Shown here in pieces: positions 7,804 through 15,490 of a stretch of 43,842 bases of DNA. How positions within the stretch are numbered: the first letter of the stretch is position 1; each line of letters opens with the position of its first letter. Under the pieces are notes generated by a model that did not search any database, was not told the DNA's origin, and saw only the letters and a list, made by a program, of their open reading frames with translations. Location of the stretch: positions 1-43,842 of the forward strand of contig JADGEB010000027.1 in the NCBI GenBank assembly GCA_016744595.1, given 5' to 3'. This DNA is from Desulfuromusa sp. Lineage in GTDB: Bacteria > Desulfobacterota > Desulfuromonadia > Desulfuromonadales > Geopsychrobacteraceae. Position numbers and translations under genes: made by a program.

Positions 7804-7990
7804 AATTAATGTAAAGCCTAAAGCCGTGACCAATAAGGGTGTAAAAGAGATTGAAGAGATTTACATTGGGCACCATTGCTGAAACAGGTTCAGCTCCCGT
7901 CTCTCAACCATCCTCCTCCTTGGAAGTGGCCTTGGTACGGACGGAAGCGTAAGAAAGCATAGTGTAAAGTATTTGGACAGATAGCATCCG

Positions 7991-8025
7991 AAGCGGGGTC
8001 AGAAATGGCTCCGCTTTTTGTTTCA
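7991..8025 (+). terminator. Candidate rho-independent terminator
   Basis: AAGCGG (7991-7996) pairs with CCGCTT (8011-8016), extended by a G-U and a G-C pair, and is followed by a run of five T. It is the first good terminator downstream of the lipoprotein gene. Confidence 0.55.
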
Positions 8026-8099
8026 TAAATCAAGATTTCACATTTGATAATTGCGTTTAGGTCAGAATAGTTCCATTTTCATATCTGGTTACATGTGAA

Positions 8100-8131
8100 A
8101 AAAGTCGTCGGAACAATACCGGCGGCTTTTC
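8100..8131 (+). terminator. Candidate bidirectional hairpin
   Basis: AAAAGTCGTCGG (8100-8111) and CCGGCGGCTTTT (8119-8130) form a 12-bp stem including two G-U pairs around a 7-nt loop. A/T runs flank both sides. It could stop transcription from either direction between the lipoprotein and the chemoreceptor gene. Confidence 0.45.
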
Positions 8132-8282
8132 TGTTCCAAAAGGTCTGATTTTTGAACATAGAACTATTTCAAATTGTAGTTTTCCTGAGAAGAGCGCTAA
8201 TTACTTTTCCCAACCAATTCAAGACCCTTGAAATCTGTATTCTCATCGCCGGAACAATAGGAGAAAAATCAAATCTTCATGT

Positions 8283-8314
8283 AAAAGGGCCCACGATTTG
8301 GAACCGTGGGCCTT
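8283..8314 (-). terminator. Terminator of the chemoreceptor gene
   Basis: GGCCCACG (8288-8295) and CGTGGGCC (8305-8312) form an 8-bp stem. On the reverse strand the hairpin is followed by a T run (complement of 8283-8286). It lies 47 bp after the chemoreceptor stop codon. Confidence 0.75.
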
Positions 8315-8360
8315 AGTGGTGTGATTATTAACTGTTTTAAGTTTCAGTAAATGAAACTCA

Positions 8361-10427
8361 TCAAGAAGCCAGTAACCTTATTTGAGCTTTTTTTTCTGCA
8401 AGATCATTTAAAGAACTGAGTGATTCAGCTTGAGTTGATTCTCCACGGAGCTGATAGCGTGATAACAATTGCATCAGAGAATCTGAGTTGATCAGAAGTT
8501 CCTGACTAGAAGCCGCTGCATTCTCTGCATTACTTGCCGTGCTCTGCGTAACCTGGTCAATCTGATTCAGTCCAATCTCTGCTTGACCCAATCCTTCTGT
8601 CTGTTGATTGGACGCCATCGCAACCTGTTCAGTAAGTTGTGAAATCTCACTGATACTAGAAACAATACGCTCAAATGATTCTACTGAATCGGTTGCGGCA
8701 CGATGACCGTCTTCAATCTCTGCAATAGCACTCTCAATCAATTGACCCGTCTCTGCCGCAGCTTCTGCACTTCTGGTCGCCAGATTGCGAACCTCCTCAG
8801 CAACAACCGCAAAGCCTTTGCCCTGAGTGCCAGCACGAGCAGCTTCAACGGCAGCGTTGAGAGCCAGCAGGTTTGTCTGGAAAGCAATTTCATCGATCGT
8901 TTTTATGATCTTTGCGATCTTCTGGCTGGATTGATGAATGGCTTCCATAGCTGCTGACATGCTACGAATCTTTTTGATCCCATGGTCTGACTCTTCAGCG
9001 GTCTTCGAGGTAAACTGGTTGACTTCGGCAATATGGGTAGAATTGTCTTTTGACTGCGAAGCCACCTCGGTGACAGAACTTGCTATTTCCTCAAGAGATG
9101 CAGCTTGTTCTGTCGCTCCCTGAGCCAAAGCACTACTAGCACCACTGATATGCTGTGACCGTTCAGTTATCTCTTGTGCCGACTGTTTAACGTTGGCAAT
9201 CACGTCACTTAACGATGCCATCATGCTATTTAGATATTTTCCGAAAGTATCTTTGTCAGAAAGCAGCTCCACTTCAGTTCTAAAATCCCCTTCGCCTTCA
9301 GCAATCTGTTTGATAATTTCCTGACGGCTCTGCAGAGCATGATTGAGCTTATTCATCGCTACAGCCAACAAACCAATTTCATCTGTTGACATAACCTCTG
9401 CTTGTTGATCAATTTCACCGCGTGCGGCAGCTTCAACAACTTTGGTAACGTCAGAGATAGGCTTGGCAATACGCTTAGAAACATAAAAATATAGAATCAA
9501 TAAAGCCAGGACTGTTGACAGGCCACCAATCAGGTAGATGGAACTCCGTAGTTTTGATCCCATTTTACGAGATGCTTCCGTAACACTCAGGTTTGCCAGT
9601 TGTTGTGATTTGTTGTTGGTGCTGCCAATATTGGCAAGAACCGTTTTCAAGTCTGCTTGCACAATATTAGCTTGAAGACCAATAACCTTCTGAATTTCAC
9701 TATGATTATCTTTAATCATTCCAGTAAAGCTACTGGACATCACCGCCAGTTTTTCATTTAAAGGCTTCCGATCCAATCCAAGAATAATTTTACCGATAGG
9801 TTCCCCAGAGAGCGCCATGCTCTCTTCGATGATTACGGTATCCGGGTCCTGTTTTGCAGCATTCAAGACCTTATTGGCTGTTTTTTCACCCGTTCCGCTC
9901 TTGATATAATTCTTTATTCGTGGATTTTTACGCTCATAACTGCGGGAAATGATACTGCCCTTTTTATCTTCAAACATCACGAACAAAGTCCCTGGTTGGC
10001 TGTTTACAGACTTTGCATATTTTTGTAACTGTGCGTAATCCTGAGTCACAATCGCTGACGGTGCAATATAGGCAAGGAGCTGTGCAGTTCCCTTGCCCTG
10101 GTTAATCATATTTTCTTCCCAATTTTTACGGATAGCGTCTGTTTCACCCTGTAAAGCGGTCTTCGTTTGTTCCCCCACCCTCTGTGCTGTCGCTTCAGCC
10201 ATGTTTTCCATCTGAAGATTAAGCTTATCGTTCAGCGCTAATAGAGCCTGATTGCTTTTTTCACCACTGCTCTTCATCGCTGTGGCAACTACATTGTTCA
10301 GCTCATCACTACTGCTTTTCTGTAGAGAGATAATAGTCACTGAAAGCCCAAAAATGACAATGATCCACAGCATGAAAACGGGAAGGAGTATTTTAAACTT
10401 AATGGAATTCAAAAATGCTTTGTTCAT
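8361..10427 (-). CDS. Methyl-accepting chemotaxis protein
   Basis: A 688-residue chemoreceptor. A first transmembrane helix lies at about residues 10-32 and a periplasmic sensor domain of about 260 residues follows. A second helix is near 295-316, then a HAMP domain (about 317-370, [16 protein letters not shown]). The cytoplasmic coiled coil has the hairpin tip [21 protein letters not shown] followed by [15 protein letters not shown], where CheA and CheW dock. No C-terminal NWETF-like pentapeptide is present. It starts 24 bp after the PhnD-like binding-protein gene on the same strand, so the binding protein is a likely ligand carrier for it. The periplasmic domain is not one I can name with confidence. 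Confidence 0.95.
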   Translation of the reverse strand: MNKAFLNSIKFKILLPVFMLWIIVIFGLSVTIISLQKSSSDELNNVVATAMKSSGEKSNQALLALNDKLNLQMENMAEATAQRVGEQTKTALQGETDAIRKNWEENMINQGKGTAQLLAYIAPSAIVTQDYAQLQKYAKSVNSQPGTLFVMFEDKKGSIISRSYERKNPRIKNYIKSGTGEKTANKVLNAAKQDPDTVIIEESMALSGEPIGKIILGLDRKPLNEKLAVMSSSFTGMIKDNHSEIQKVIGLQANIVQADLKTVLANIGSTNNKSQQLANLSVTEASRKMGSKLRSSIYLIGGLSTVLALLILYFYVSKRIAKPISDVTKVVEAAARGEIDQQAEVMSTDEIGLLAVAMNKLNHALQSRQEIIKQIAEGEGDFRTEVELLSDKDTFGKYLNSMMASLSDVIANVKQSAQEITERSQHISGASSALAQGATEQAASLEEIASSVTEVASQSKDNSTHIAEVNQFTSKTAEESDHGIKKIRSMSAAMEAIHQSSQKIAKIIKTIDEIAFQTNLLALNAAVEAARAGTQGKGFAVVAEEVRNLATRSAEAAAETGQLIESAIAEIEDGHRAATDSVESFERIVSSISEISQLTEQVAMASNQQTEGLGQAEIGLNQIDQVTQSTASNAENAAASSQELLINSDSLMQLLSRYQLRGESTQAESLSSLNDLAEKKAQIRLLAS

Positions 10428-10451
10428 AGTACCTACCTTGATGATCTGGGT

Positions 10452-11327
10452 TTATTTTTTGTAAAAATCATCGCCATAGAGATTCTGAATCATTTTCCGG
10501 ATAACATCGTAGTCAGCATCTTTGGCTTCTTCGACGCCACTGTATTTTTTGTTAATAGCAGCCATGACAGCTTTTGATGCCTCACTGCCATCGTTCAGCT
10601 TTTTAAAGGCAGCTAGAATTTTAGCTTCCAGATCACTATTCACCTGTTTATTAAGACAAACGGGAAACTCTGGGATTGGATCTGAGGTTGCTATGATGCG
10701 AACTTCTTCATTTTCTGAGAACTTATTCGCTACAGATTCCTTTACGCCGCCACCAGAAAATTGTTCTGCGCTAACCGCTGCGGCAACATTACTATGGCTA
10801 CCCAGATACTCTGGTTGCATATCATCAAATTTAATCCCCACTCCTGCCAGAATAGAGCGTGGCATCAGATGAGACGAGGTAGAATTTTTACTGCCAAAAG
10901 CAAACTTTTTGCCTTTTAAGCTCTCAAGCTTTTCGATATCGCTATCGATAGGAACGATGACACAAGAACGATATGTTCCGTGTCCCTTTGACTGGAAACG
11001 TACCAGAGAACGGATATTTTCATCCGGATTTTGTCTTTTGCTTTTTGGATAAGTCGTTGGTGTTAGATAGGCAATCTGAACCTTATTGGAGCCAATCGCA
11101 TCCATTGTGTCTTGATAATCTTTGCCAATAACCAATTCAACTTCCATCCCTAATTCTTGCCCCAAGTATTTAGCTAAAGGGACGAACTTTTGAAACATGA
11201 TGTCTTGGCTTTCCAAAGGAACGATACCAAACGATAGAGTTTCCTGAGCCCAGGCTGAAGGTGTAACAAAAAGTGTTGCAACAAACGCTAACACACAAAA
11301 GGACTGCACAAATTTCCTTACAAACAT
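10452..11327 (-). CDS. PhnD-like periplasmic substrate-binding protein
   Basis: This 291-residue protein has a Sec signal peptide (cleavage probably after AWA near residue 27). Features of the phosphate/phosphite/phosphonate-binding PhnD family include LSFGIVPLESQ, the segment QIAYLTPTTYP, the KGKKFAFGSKNSTSSHLMP motif that forms part of the anion-binding pocket, and a C-terminal RKMIQNLYGDDFY. No ABC permease or ATPase is adjacent. Instead it is followed directly by a chemoreceptor and lies divergent from a sensor kinase. This arrangement suggests a sensing role rather than uptake. GGGAGA precedes the ATG. The ligand is unknown; a phosphorus oxyanion or similar is the family default. Confidence 0.87.
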   Translation of the reverse strand: MFVRKFVQSFCVLAFVATLFVTPSAWAQETLSFGIVPLESQDIMFQKFVPLAKYLGQELGMEVELVIGKDYQDTMDAIGSNKVQIAYLTPTTYPKSKRQNPDENIRSLVRFQSKGHGTYRSCVIVPIDSDIEKLESLKGKKFAFGSKNSTSSHLMPRSILAGVGIKFDDMQPEYLGSHSNVAAAVSAEQFSGGGVKESVANKFSENEEVRIIATSDPIPEFPVCLNKQVNSDLEAKILAAFKKLNDGSEASKAVMAAINKKYSGVEEAKDADYDVIRKMIQNLYGDDFYKK

Positions 11328-11609
11328 GAATGTTCTCCCATAAGTTATAGTCGCCCCTCCAGCGGAAGCGCATCTTACTTAGAAAATTAACATGTGTCAA
11401 CACTAATTTTCTTAAGGTACTAAAACAATAAGTACTATCTTAATTTTTTATGTTTAATGGTGTAACAATTGTGTAACAAATAAAGTGCCACACCATTAGA
11501 AAGACTAATGATAACTTTAATCCTTCTGTATAATGAGAATTATCTGTATAGTCACATAAGGAGGGCGGGGTCATAGTCGTTAAGTTGATTATAAACACAA
11601 GGCAATTTA
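11328..11609. promoter_or_regulatory. Divergent regulatory region with inverted repeat
   Basis: This 282-bp AT-rich interval lies between the PhnD-like gene (leftward) and the sensor kinase (rightward). TAATGGTGT (11455-11463) and ACACCATTA (11490-11498) form a 9-bp inverted repeat that could bind a dimeric regulator. A perfect TATAAT (11529-11534) lies ahead of the kinase gene without a good -35, as expected for an activated promoter. Confidence 0.45.
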
Positions 11610-12230
11610 ATGCAAAATGCCAGAAAACTTGATGGCGTATGGCTGCAACTGAGAGGCTCCCTTCTCACCAATATTCCAGATAAGACCAACGCAGAGTTAA
11701 CAAGAAAAGTTTTGTTAATGTACGGCATCTGTGGCATTGGAACTGTCGTTCTTACCCTTCTTGGTTGTATTGCTTTCATTCAAAAAGCCGCACTTTTAGG
11801 TACGTTGGATTTTGCTGCTGCAGCAGTTCTGCTGTTTCTTGTGCTGTTAATCCGTTTTAAAGCTTTTCATGCCTCCTATATCTATTTCGGTATAGCTGTC
11901 ATGGCCTTTTTCTATGCCTTCATATTTATCACTGGAGGGGTAAACGGTACTGCATTTATGTGGTACTTCACTTTCCCGCTTTTTGCTCATTTCCTTCTGG
12001 GGCCACGACAGGGGTTAGGAGCTTCAATATTACTTTTTATTCCAGCGATGTTTTTTCTAGGAATTGATCTGACATCAACAACCATTGATATTTATAACCC
12101 TGATTTTGCCTTTCGCTTTATCCCTTCTTACCTGACGGTTGTTTTTTTTTCTTACATGTATGAATGTAGTCGTGAGGCAAGCTTTGAATCGCCACTAGTA
12201 TCTCGGACACTCCTGAGTTATAAAAAATGA
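11610..12230 (+). CDS. N-terminal membrane fragment of the split histidine kinase
   Basis: The native part runs to 12184, about 191 residues, with six hydrophobic segments. The frame then enters the IS element and ends after 15 foreign residues at 12230. If expressed it would be a membrane protein without kinase. AAGG about 8 bp before the ATG is a modest ribosome site. Confidence 0.75.
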   Translation: MQNARKLDGVWLQLRGSLLTNIPDKTNAELTRKVLLMYGICGIGTVVLTLLGCIAFIQKAALLGTLDFAAAAVLLFLVLLIRFKAFHASYIYFGIAVMAFFYAFIFITGGVNGTAFMWYFTFPLFAHFLLGPRQGLGASILLFIPAMFFLGIDLTSTTIDIYNPDFAFRFIPSYLTVVFFSYMYECSREASFESPLVSRTLLSYKK

Positions 12231-12245
12231 CTTCAGGAGGACAAC

Positions 12246-12524
12246 ATGAGCAGCAAACGCTACACAGAAGAATTTAAGATTGAAGCGGTCAAGCAAATCA
12301 TCGAGCGTGGTTATTCCGTCCAAGATGTTGCTAACCGTCTGGGCACAACAACTCACAGCCTTTATGCGTGGCGAAAAAAGTATGGCCACGGCCCGCAAAA
12401 GGCTGCCGAACAGGATGATCATCAAGCTGAGATCAGGCGACTACGCAACGAATTAAAGCGTGTCACTGAAGAACGAGATATTCTAAAAAAGGCCACCGCA
12501 TACTTCGCCAAAGAGTCCCAGTGA
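12246..12524 (+). CDS. IS3-family transposase OrfA
   Basis: A 92-residue protein. The N-terminal helix-turn-helix (YTEEFKIEAVKQIIERGYSV...LYAWRKKYG) binds the IS ends. A C-terminal leucine-zipper-like helix (IRRLRNELKRVTEERDILKKA) is for multimerisation. AGGAGG precedes the ATG. The slippery heptamer A-AAA-AAG at 12485-12491 is in frame. A -1 shift there leads into the orfB frame, which is open from that point, so the fused OrfAB transposase can be made. Confidence 0.95.
   Translation: MSSKRYTEEFKIEAVKQIIERGYSVQDVANRLGTTTHSLYAWRKKYGHGPQKAAEQDDHQAEIRRLRNELKRVTEERDILKKATAYFAKESQ
12485..12491 (+). promoter_or_regulatory. Programmed -1 frameshift site (A-AAA-AAG)
   Basis: The heptamer is aligned with the orfA codons as A AAA AAG. 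Slipping back one base enters the frame of orfB, which stays open through the orfA stop at 12522-12524. Such sites produce the OrfAB transposase in IS3-family elements. Confidence 0.8.
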
Positions 12525-13393
12525 GGTATGCTTTTATCCGGGCGCAGCAGAAGGAATTTGCTACGCGCAACCTGTGCAACATGATGAATGTTCATCGCAG
12601 CGGTTACTATGCCTGGATCAATCAGCCAAAGTCAGCCCGACAAAAAGACGACGAACGGCTACTGGGACTCATCAAACAATTCTGGCTTGAAAGCGGTTGT
12701 ATCTATGGTTACCGTAAGATTCACCTAGATTTGCGAGACCATGGCGAGACTTGCGGTCCAAATCGTGTTGCCCGACTAATGAAGCATGCAGGAATCAAGG
12801 CGCAAGTAGGGTATAAGAAGCCCCGTTTTAGCGGTGGCAAACCGGCAGTTTTGGCAGAGAACCATCTCAATCAGGACTTTGACGTTCAAGAGCCCAATCA
12901 AGCCTGGGTGACAGACATTACATATATTCGGACTTACGAGGGTTGGTTGTTTCTGGCTGTCGTGATCGACCTGTTTTCACGTCAGGTCATAGGTTGGTCG
13001 ATGCAGCCTAAAATGCACGTTGATCTTGTTCTTGATGCTCTTGTGATGGCGGTCTGGCGCCGCAAACCGAAGACAGAAGTGCTGGTTCACTCGGATCAGG
13101 GTAGCCAGTACACCAGCATGGATTGGCAAAATTTTCTAAAATCGCACAATTTGGTTTGCAGTATGAGCCGTCGCGGCAATTGTCATGACAATGCCGTTGC
13201 TGAAAGCTTCTTTCAGTTGCTAAAGCGCGAGCGAATCAAACGTAGAATCTATAAAAGCAGAGAAGAAGGACGGCAGGATATTTTCAATTATATTGAAATG
13301 TTTTACAACCCAGTGCGCCGTCATGGGTATAGTGGCGACGTGTCACCAGCTGAGTTTGAAAGGCGGCATTCCATGAACGTGGGGAGTGTCTAG
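12521..13393 (+). CDS. IS3-family transposase OrfB (DDE integrase core)
   Basis: A 290-residue frame, opening with GTG overlapping the orfA stop. It has the HTH_21 segment (CIYGYRKIHLDLR) and the rve integrase core with all three acidic residues: Asp in AWVTDITYI, Asp in VHSDQGSQYTS, and Glu in NAVAESFFQLLK, followed by the usual K/R. The C-terminus has FNYIEMFYNPVRRHGYSG as in intact family members. The functional product is probably the OrfAB fusion made by frameshifting. Confidence 0.95.
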   Translation: MRYAFIRAQQKEFATRNLCNMMNVHRSGYYAWINQPKSARQKDDERLLGLIKQFWLESGCIYGYRKIHLDLRDHGETCGPNRVARLMKHAGIKAQVGYKKPRFSGGKPAVLAENHLNQDFDVQEPNQAWVTDITYIRTYEGWLFLAVVIDLFSRQVIGWSMQPKMHVDLVLDALVMAVWRRKPKTEVLVHSDQGSQYTSMDWQNFLKSHNLVCSMSRRGNCHDNAVAESFFQLLKRERIKRRIYKSREEGRQDIFNYIEMFYNPVRRHGYSGDVSPAEFERRHSMNVGSV

Positions 13394-15128
13394 AAATCTC
13401 GTGGCGATTCACTTCCAAGCATGGAATCGCATTCAAAACACATTGGAAGAGCAGGTTTCCACTCGCACAGAACAGATTTTTGAAGGCAATGCAAACCTTC
13501 AACGTCTTAACGATCAGCTCACAAAGAAGATTGAAGAAAACCAGACGGTCAAGGATGCTCTTCAGGAAAGCGAAGCCCATTTTCGGTTGTTGGCTGAAAA
13601 TGTCTCTGATGTGGTCTGGAAGGTGGATCGAGATTATCGCTTCACCTATATAAGTCCCTCTGACGAAAAACTCCGTGGTTTCCGTGCTGACGAAGTTCTC
13701 GGTCACCATCTTTTTGAGATTTTTGATGATGAAGGCGTAGCTTCAGTTAATAAAATAGCTCAACAGAGACAACAAGACGAGCTACAAGGATCGAAGGCCC
13801 AAAGTATTAGGTTTGAGGCTCAGCACCGCTGCAAAGATGGAAGTTGGCTCTGGGCGGAAATAAACTCTTCCCCAGAACTTGATTCGGTCGGTAACATTAT
13901 TGGGTTCTTTGGGATCACCAGAGAAATAACAGAACGTAAGTGGGCAGAAAAGAAACGGCAGGAACTCGAAGTTCAACTCCGCCAGAAACACAAAATGGAA
14001 GCAGTTGGTTTTATGGCTGGGGGTATGGCGCATAACTTCAATAACAACCTCTCCATCATCCTCGGTAATGTTGAGTTATCCCAAATGAAACAAGCTCCCG
14101 GCAGCGAAGTGATCCCTCTGCTGGAAAATGCCAAGATAGCGGTACGTCGTTCACGCGACTTGGTCCAAAAGATCATTACCTACAGCCGCAAGGGGATTCA
14201 GAATAAAGCCCCAATGCAGTTGACAACTATCATTGATGAAACCATTGATTTGCTTAATTCTACCCTACCGGCCACTGTTACGTTGCAGAAAGACTTCGGT
14301 CCTGACTGCCATACCAAGCTGATCAACGCCGATGCATCACAGATCCAGGAAGTTATCATCAACTTGTGTAACAATGCTATTCATGCCATGGGTGAAAAAG
14401 GAGAATTAACGATTTCACTGGAACCAGTTAAGCTTGAGCAGAATAATATTCCGGTACAATACGATTGCCTCCCTGGCCTCTATGCCAAGCTCAGTGTTCA
14501 GGATAGCGGCTGTGGAATGCCTGCTGAAATACTAGATAAAATCTTTGATCCTTTCTTTTCCACAAAAGAAGAGCATGAGGGCGCCGGCATGGGCCTTTCT
14601 ACGGTTCAAGGAATTGTTGCTCAGCATGGGGGCATCATTAAGATCAACAGTGTCGTAGGTCAGGGAACTGTATTTGATCTCTACTTTCCTATCATTGAGA
14701 AAACCAAGATAGATGATCCAATAGTAGAAGATGCGACTTTGCCAAAAGGCACTGAACGCATTCTCTTTGTCGACGACGAGGAGATGCTTGCCAGCTTGGG
14801 GGCAAAACTACTGACCGAAATGGGTTATCAGGTCAGTATCATGAACGAGAGTACCGAAGCCCTGAAAATGTTTACTGCCAATTCCGATCGTTTCGATCTT
14901 GTGATTACCGATCAAACCATGCCGAACCTGACAGGCAAAGAACTGATTGAAGAGCTGAAAAAAGTCAGACCTGACATCCCCACCATTCTCTGCACTGGCT
15001 ACAGCAGCAAAATTGATGAATACGAAGCAGCAGAATTAGGCATCAGCGCCTTTTTGATGAAACCGCTGGCTCTTCCGACATTATCTCAGACCGTAAGGCG
15101 GGTTTTGGATGGAGATGAGGAGAACTAA
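13386..15128 (+). CDS. Soluble PAS-kinase-receiver fragment of the split histidine kinase
   Basis: The frame continues upstream of the native junction (13415) into the right end of the IS, where GTG at 13386 could serve as a start. It encodes up to 580 residues: a coiled coil, PAS (about 62-185), HisKA with His216 in AHNFNN, HATPase with N box NLCNNAIHAM, G boxes DSGCGMP and GAGMGLSTVQG, and a receiver whose acceptor is Asp in VITDQTMP. If translated it would be a cytoplasmic kinase without its membrane sensor, possibly constitutively active or inactive. Expression depends on promoter activity from the IS, which I cannot judge. Confidence 0.8.
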   Translation: MSRNLVAIHFQAWNRIQNTLEEQVSTRTEQIFEGNANLQRLNDQLTKKIEENQTVKDALQESEAHFRLLAENVSDVVWKVDRDYRFTYISPSDEKLRGFRADEVLGHHLFEIFDDEGVASVNKIAQQRQQDELQGSKAQSIRFEAQHRCKDGSWLWAEINSSPELDSVGNIIGFFGITREITERKWAEKKRQELEVQLRQKHKMEAVGFMAGGMAHNFNNNLSIILGNVELSQMKQAPGSEVIPLLENAKIAVRRSRDLVQKIITYSRKGIQNKAPMQLTTIIDETIDLLNSTLPATVTLQKDFGPDCHTKLINADASQIQEVIINLCNNAIHAMGEKGELTISLEPVKLEQNNIPVQYDCLPGLYAKLSVQDSGCGMPAEILDKIFDPFFSTKEEHEGAGMGLSTVQGIVAQHGGIIKINSVVGQGTVFDLYFPIIEKTKIDDPIVEDATLPKGTERILFVDDEEMLASLGAKLLTEMGYQVSIMNESTEALKMFTANSDRFDLVITDQTMPNLTGKELIEELKKVRPDIPTILCTGYSSKIDEYEAAELGISAFLMKPLALPTLSQTVRRVLDGDEEN

Positions 15129-15324
15129 CGTCAACAGATAGCCTGTCAAAAATCAGCACTTCACTTATGACAGTGCTATTCAGATGAAAACAGGCCGATT
15201 TTCATAAGTAGTAAGTTTTGAAATATGCCCCTTGAACAGAGATTGGTTTCAGGGCTGCTTCAGTGGTATTTTTTCATCGTTCAATACTTCATTTCGTATG
15301 GTTTATATATGTCTTGTTTTTTGT
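15129..15324. other. Intergenic region after the kinase gene
   Basis: No coding potential recognised. It contains weak hairpins (AGCACT/AGTGCT near 15160-15180, and GCCC...GGGC around 15227-15260) and a T-run near 15270. One of these may terminate the kinase transcript. Confidence 0.4.
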
Positions 15325-15474
15325 GGGTAACATGGGTAACACGGGTTACATTGTTGATATTGTTATACTTTTTCGTAACCGCAGGTGTTACCCTTTTTTG
15401 AATTTGGGTAACACTAACTGTTACGAAATTCCTTAATGATTTTAGCTGTGTAACCCATGTTACCCGTGTTACCC
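15325..15474. repeat. Symmetrical iteron-like repeat cluster, candidate origin
   Basis: Three repeats GGGTAACA, GGGTAACA, GGGTTACA start at 15325, 15334 and 15343. Three in the opposite orientation (TGTAACCC, TGTTACCC, TGTTACCC) start at 15449, 15458 and 15467. All are phased at 9 bp. Two single copies lie between (15386-15393 reverse, 15406-15413 forward). The outer arms form a 26-bp inverted repeat with two mismatches around 98 bp of AT-rich DNA. The cluster lies just beyond the DUF927-primase operon. The octamer resembles the GGTGAACA iterons that satellite phage P4 uses at its origin (from memory). Origin function is inferred. Confidence 0.6.
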
Positions 15475-15490
15475 ATTTAAAATGGAACAT

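Larger units (their letters stand above)
7804..8282. other. Intergenic region with hairpins and a possible PEP-CTERM tail remnant
   Basis: No intact gene. At 7904-7966 a plus-strand frame reads STILLLGSGLGTDGSVRK, which resembles the C-terminal sorting tail of PEP-CTERM proteins. The frame is shifted relative to the preceding APVSQP stretch, so it is at best a relic. Two hairpins follow (7991-8025 and 8100-8131). The remainder holds nothing I can name. Confidence 0.35.
12185..13411 (+). mobile_element. IS3-family insertion sequence
   Basis: A 1227-bp element. Both ends begin TGAATCGCCAC (12185-12195, and the complement at 13401-13411), and GACACTCC is shared 10 bp further in. It is flanked by a 3-bp duplication CTT (12182-12184 and 13412-13414), the size usual for this family. 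It has the two-frame orfA/orfB layout with an A6G slippery site. It looks intact and therefore potentially active: both frames are open and the ends match. Confidence 0.94.
11610..15128 (+). pseudogene. Hybrid sensor histidine kinase, split by an IS3 insertion
   Basis: Removing the IS element (12185-13411) and one copy of its 3-bp target duplication joins 11610-12184 to 13415-15128. The result is a single open frame of 2289 bp, 762 residues. The junction reads SREASFQAWNRIQNTLEEQ without a break. The ancestral protein had about six membrane helices (residues 30-185), a short coiled coil, a PAS domain, a HisKA dimerisation domain with the phosphoacceptor His in GGMAHNFNN, a HATPase domain and a C-terminal receiver. 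It probably worked with the divergent PhnD-like protein and chemoreceptor. The insertion separates sensor from kinase, so the membrane-sensing function should be lost. Confidence 0.92.

Noticed and set aside
10452..11327. Component of a phosphonate uptake transporter (phnCDE)
   Set aside because: No permease or ATPase is adjacent; the neighbours are a chemoreceptor and a sensor kinase.
15325..15474. CRISPR array
   Set aside because: The repeats are 8-9 bp, partly inverted and without unique spacers of 30 bp. No cas genes nearby. Iteron-like reading preferred.
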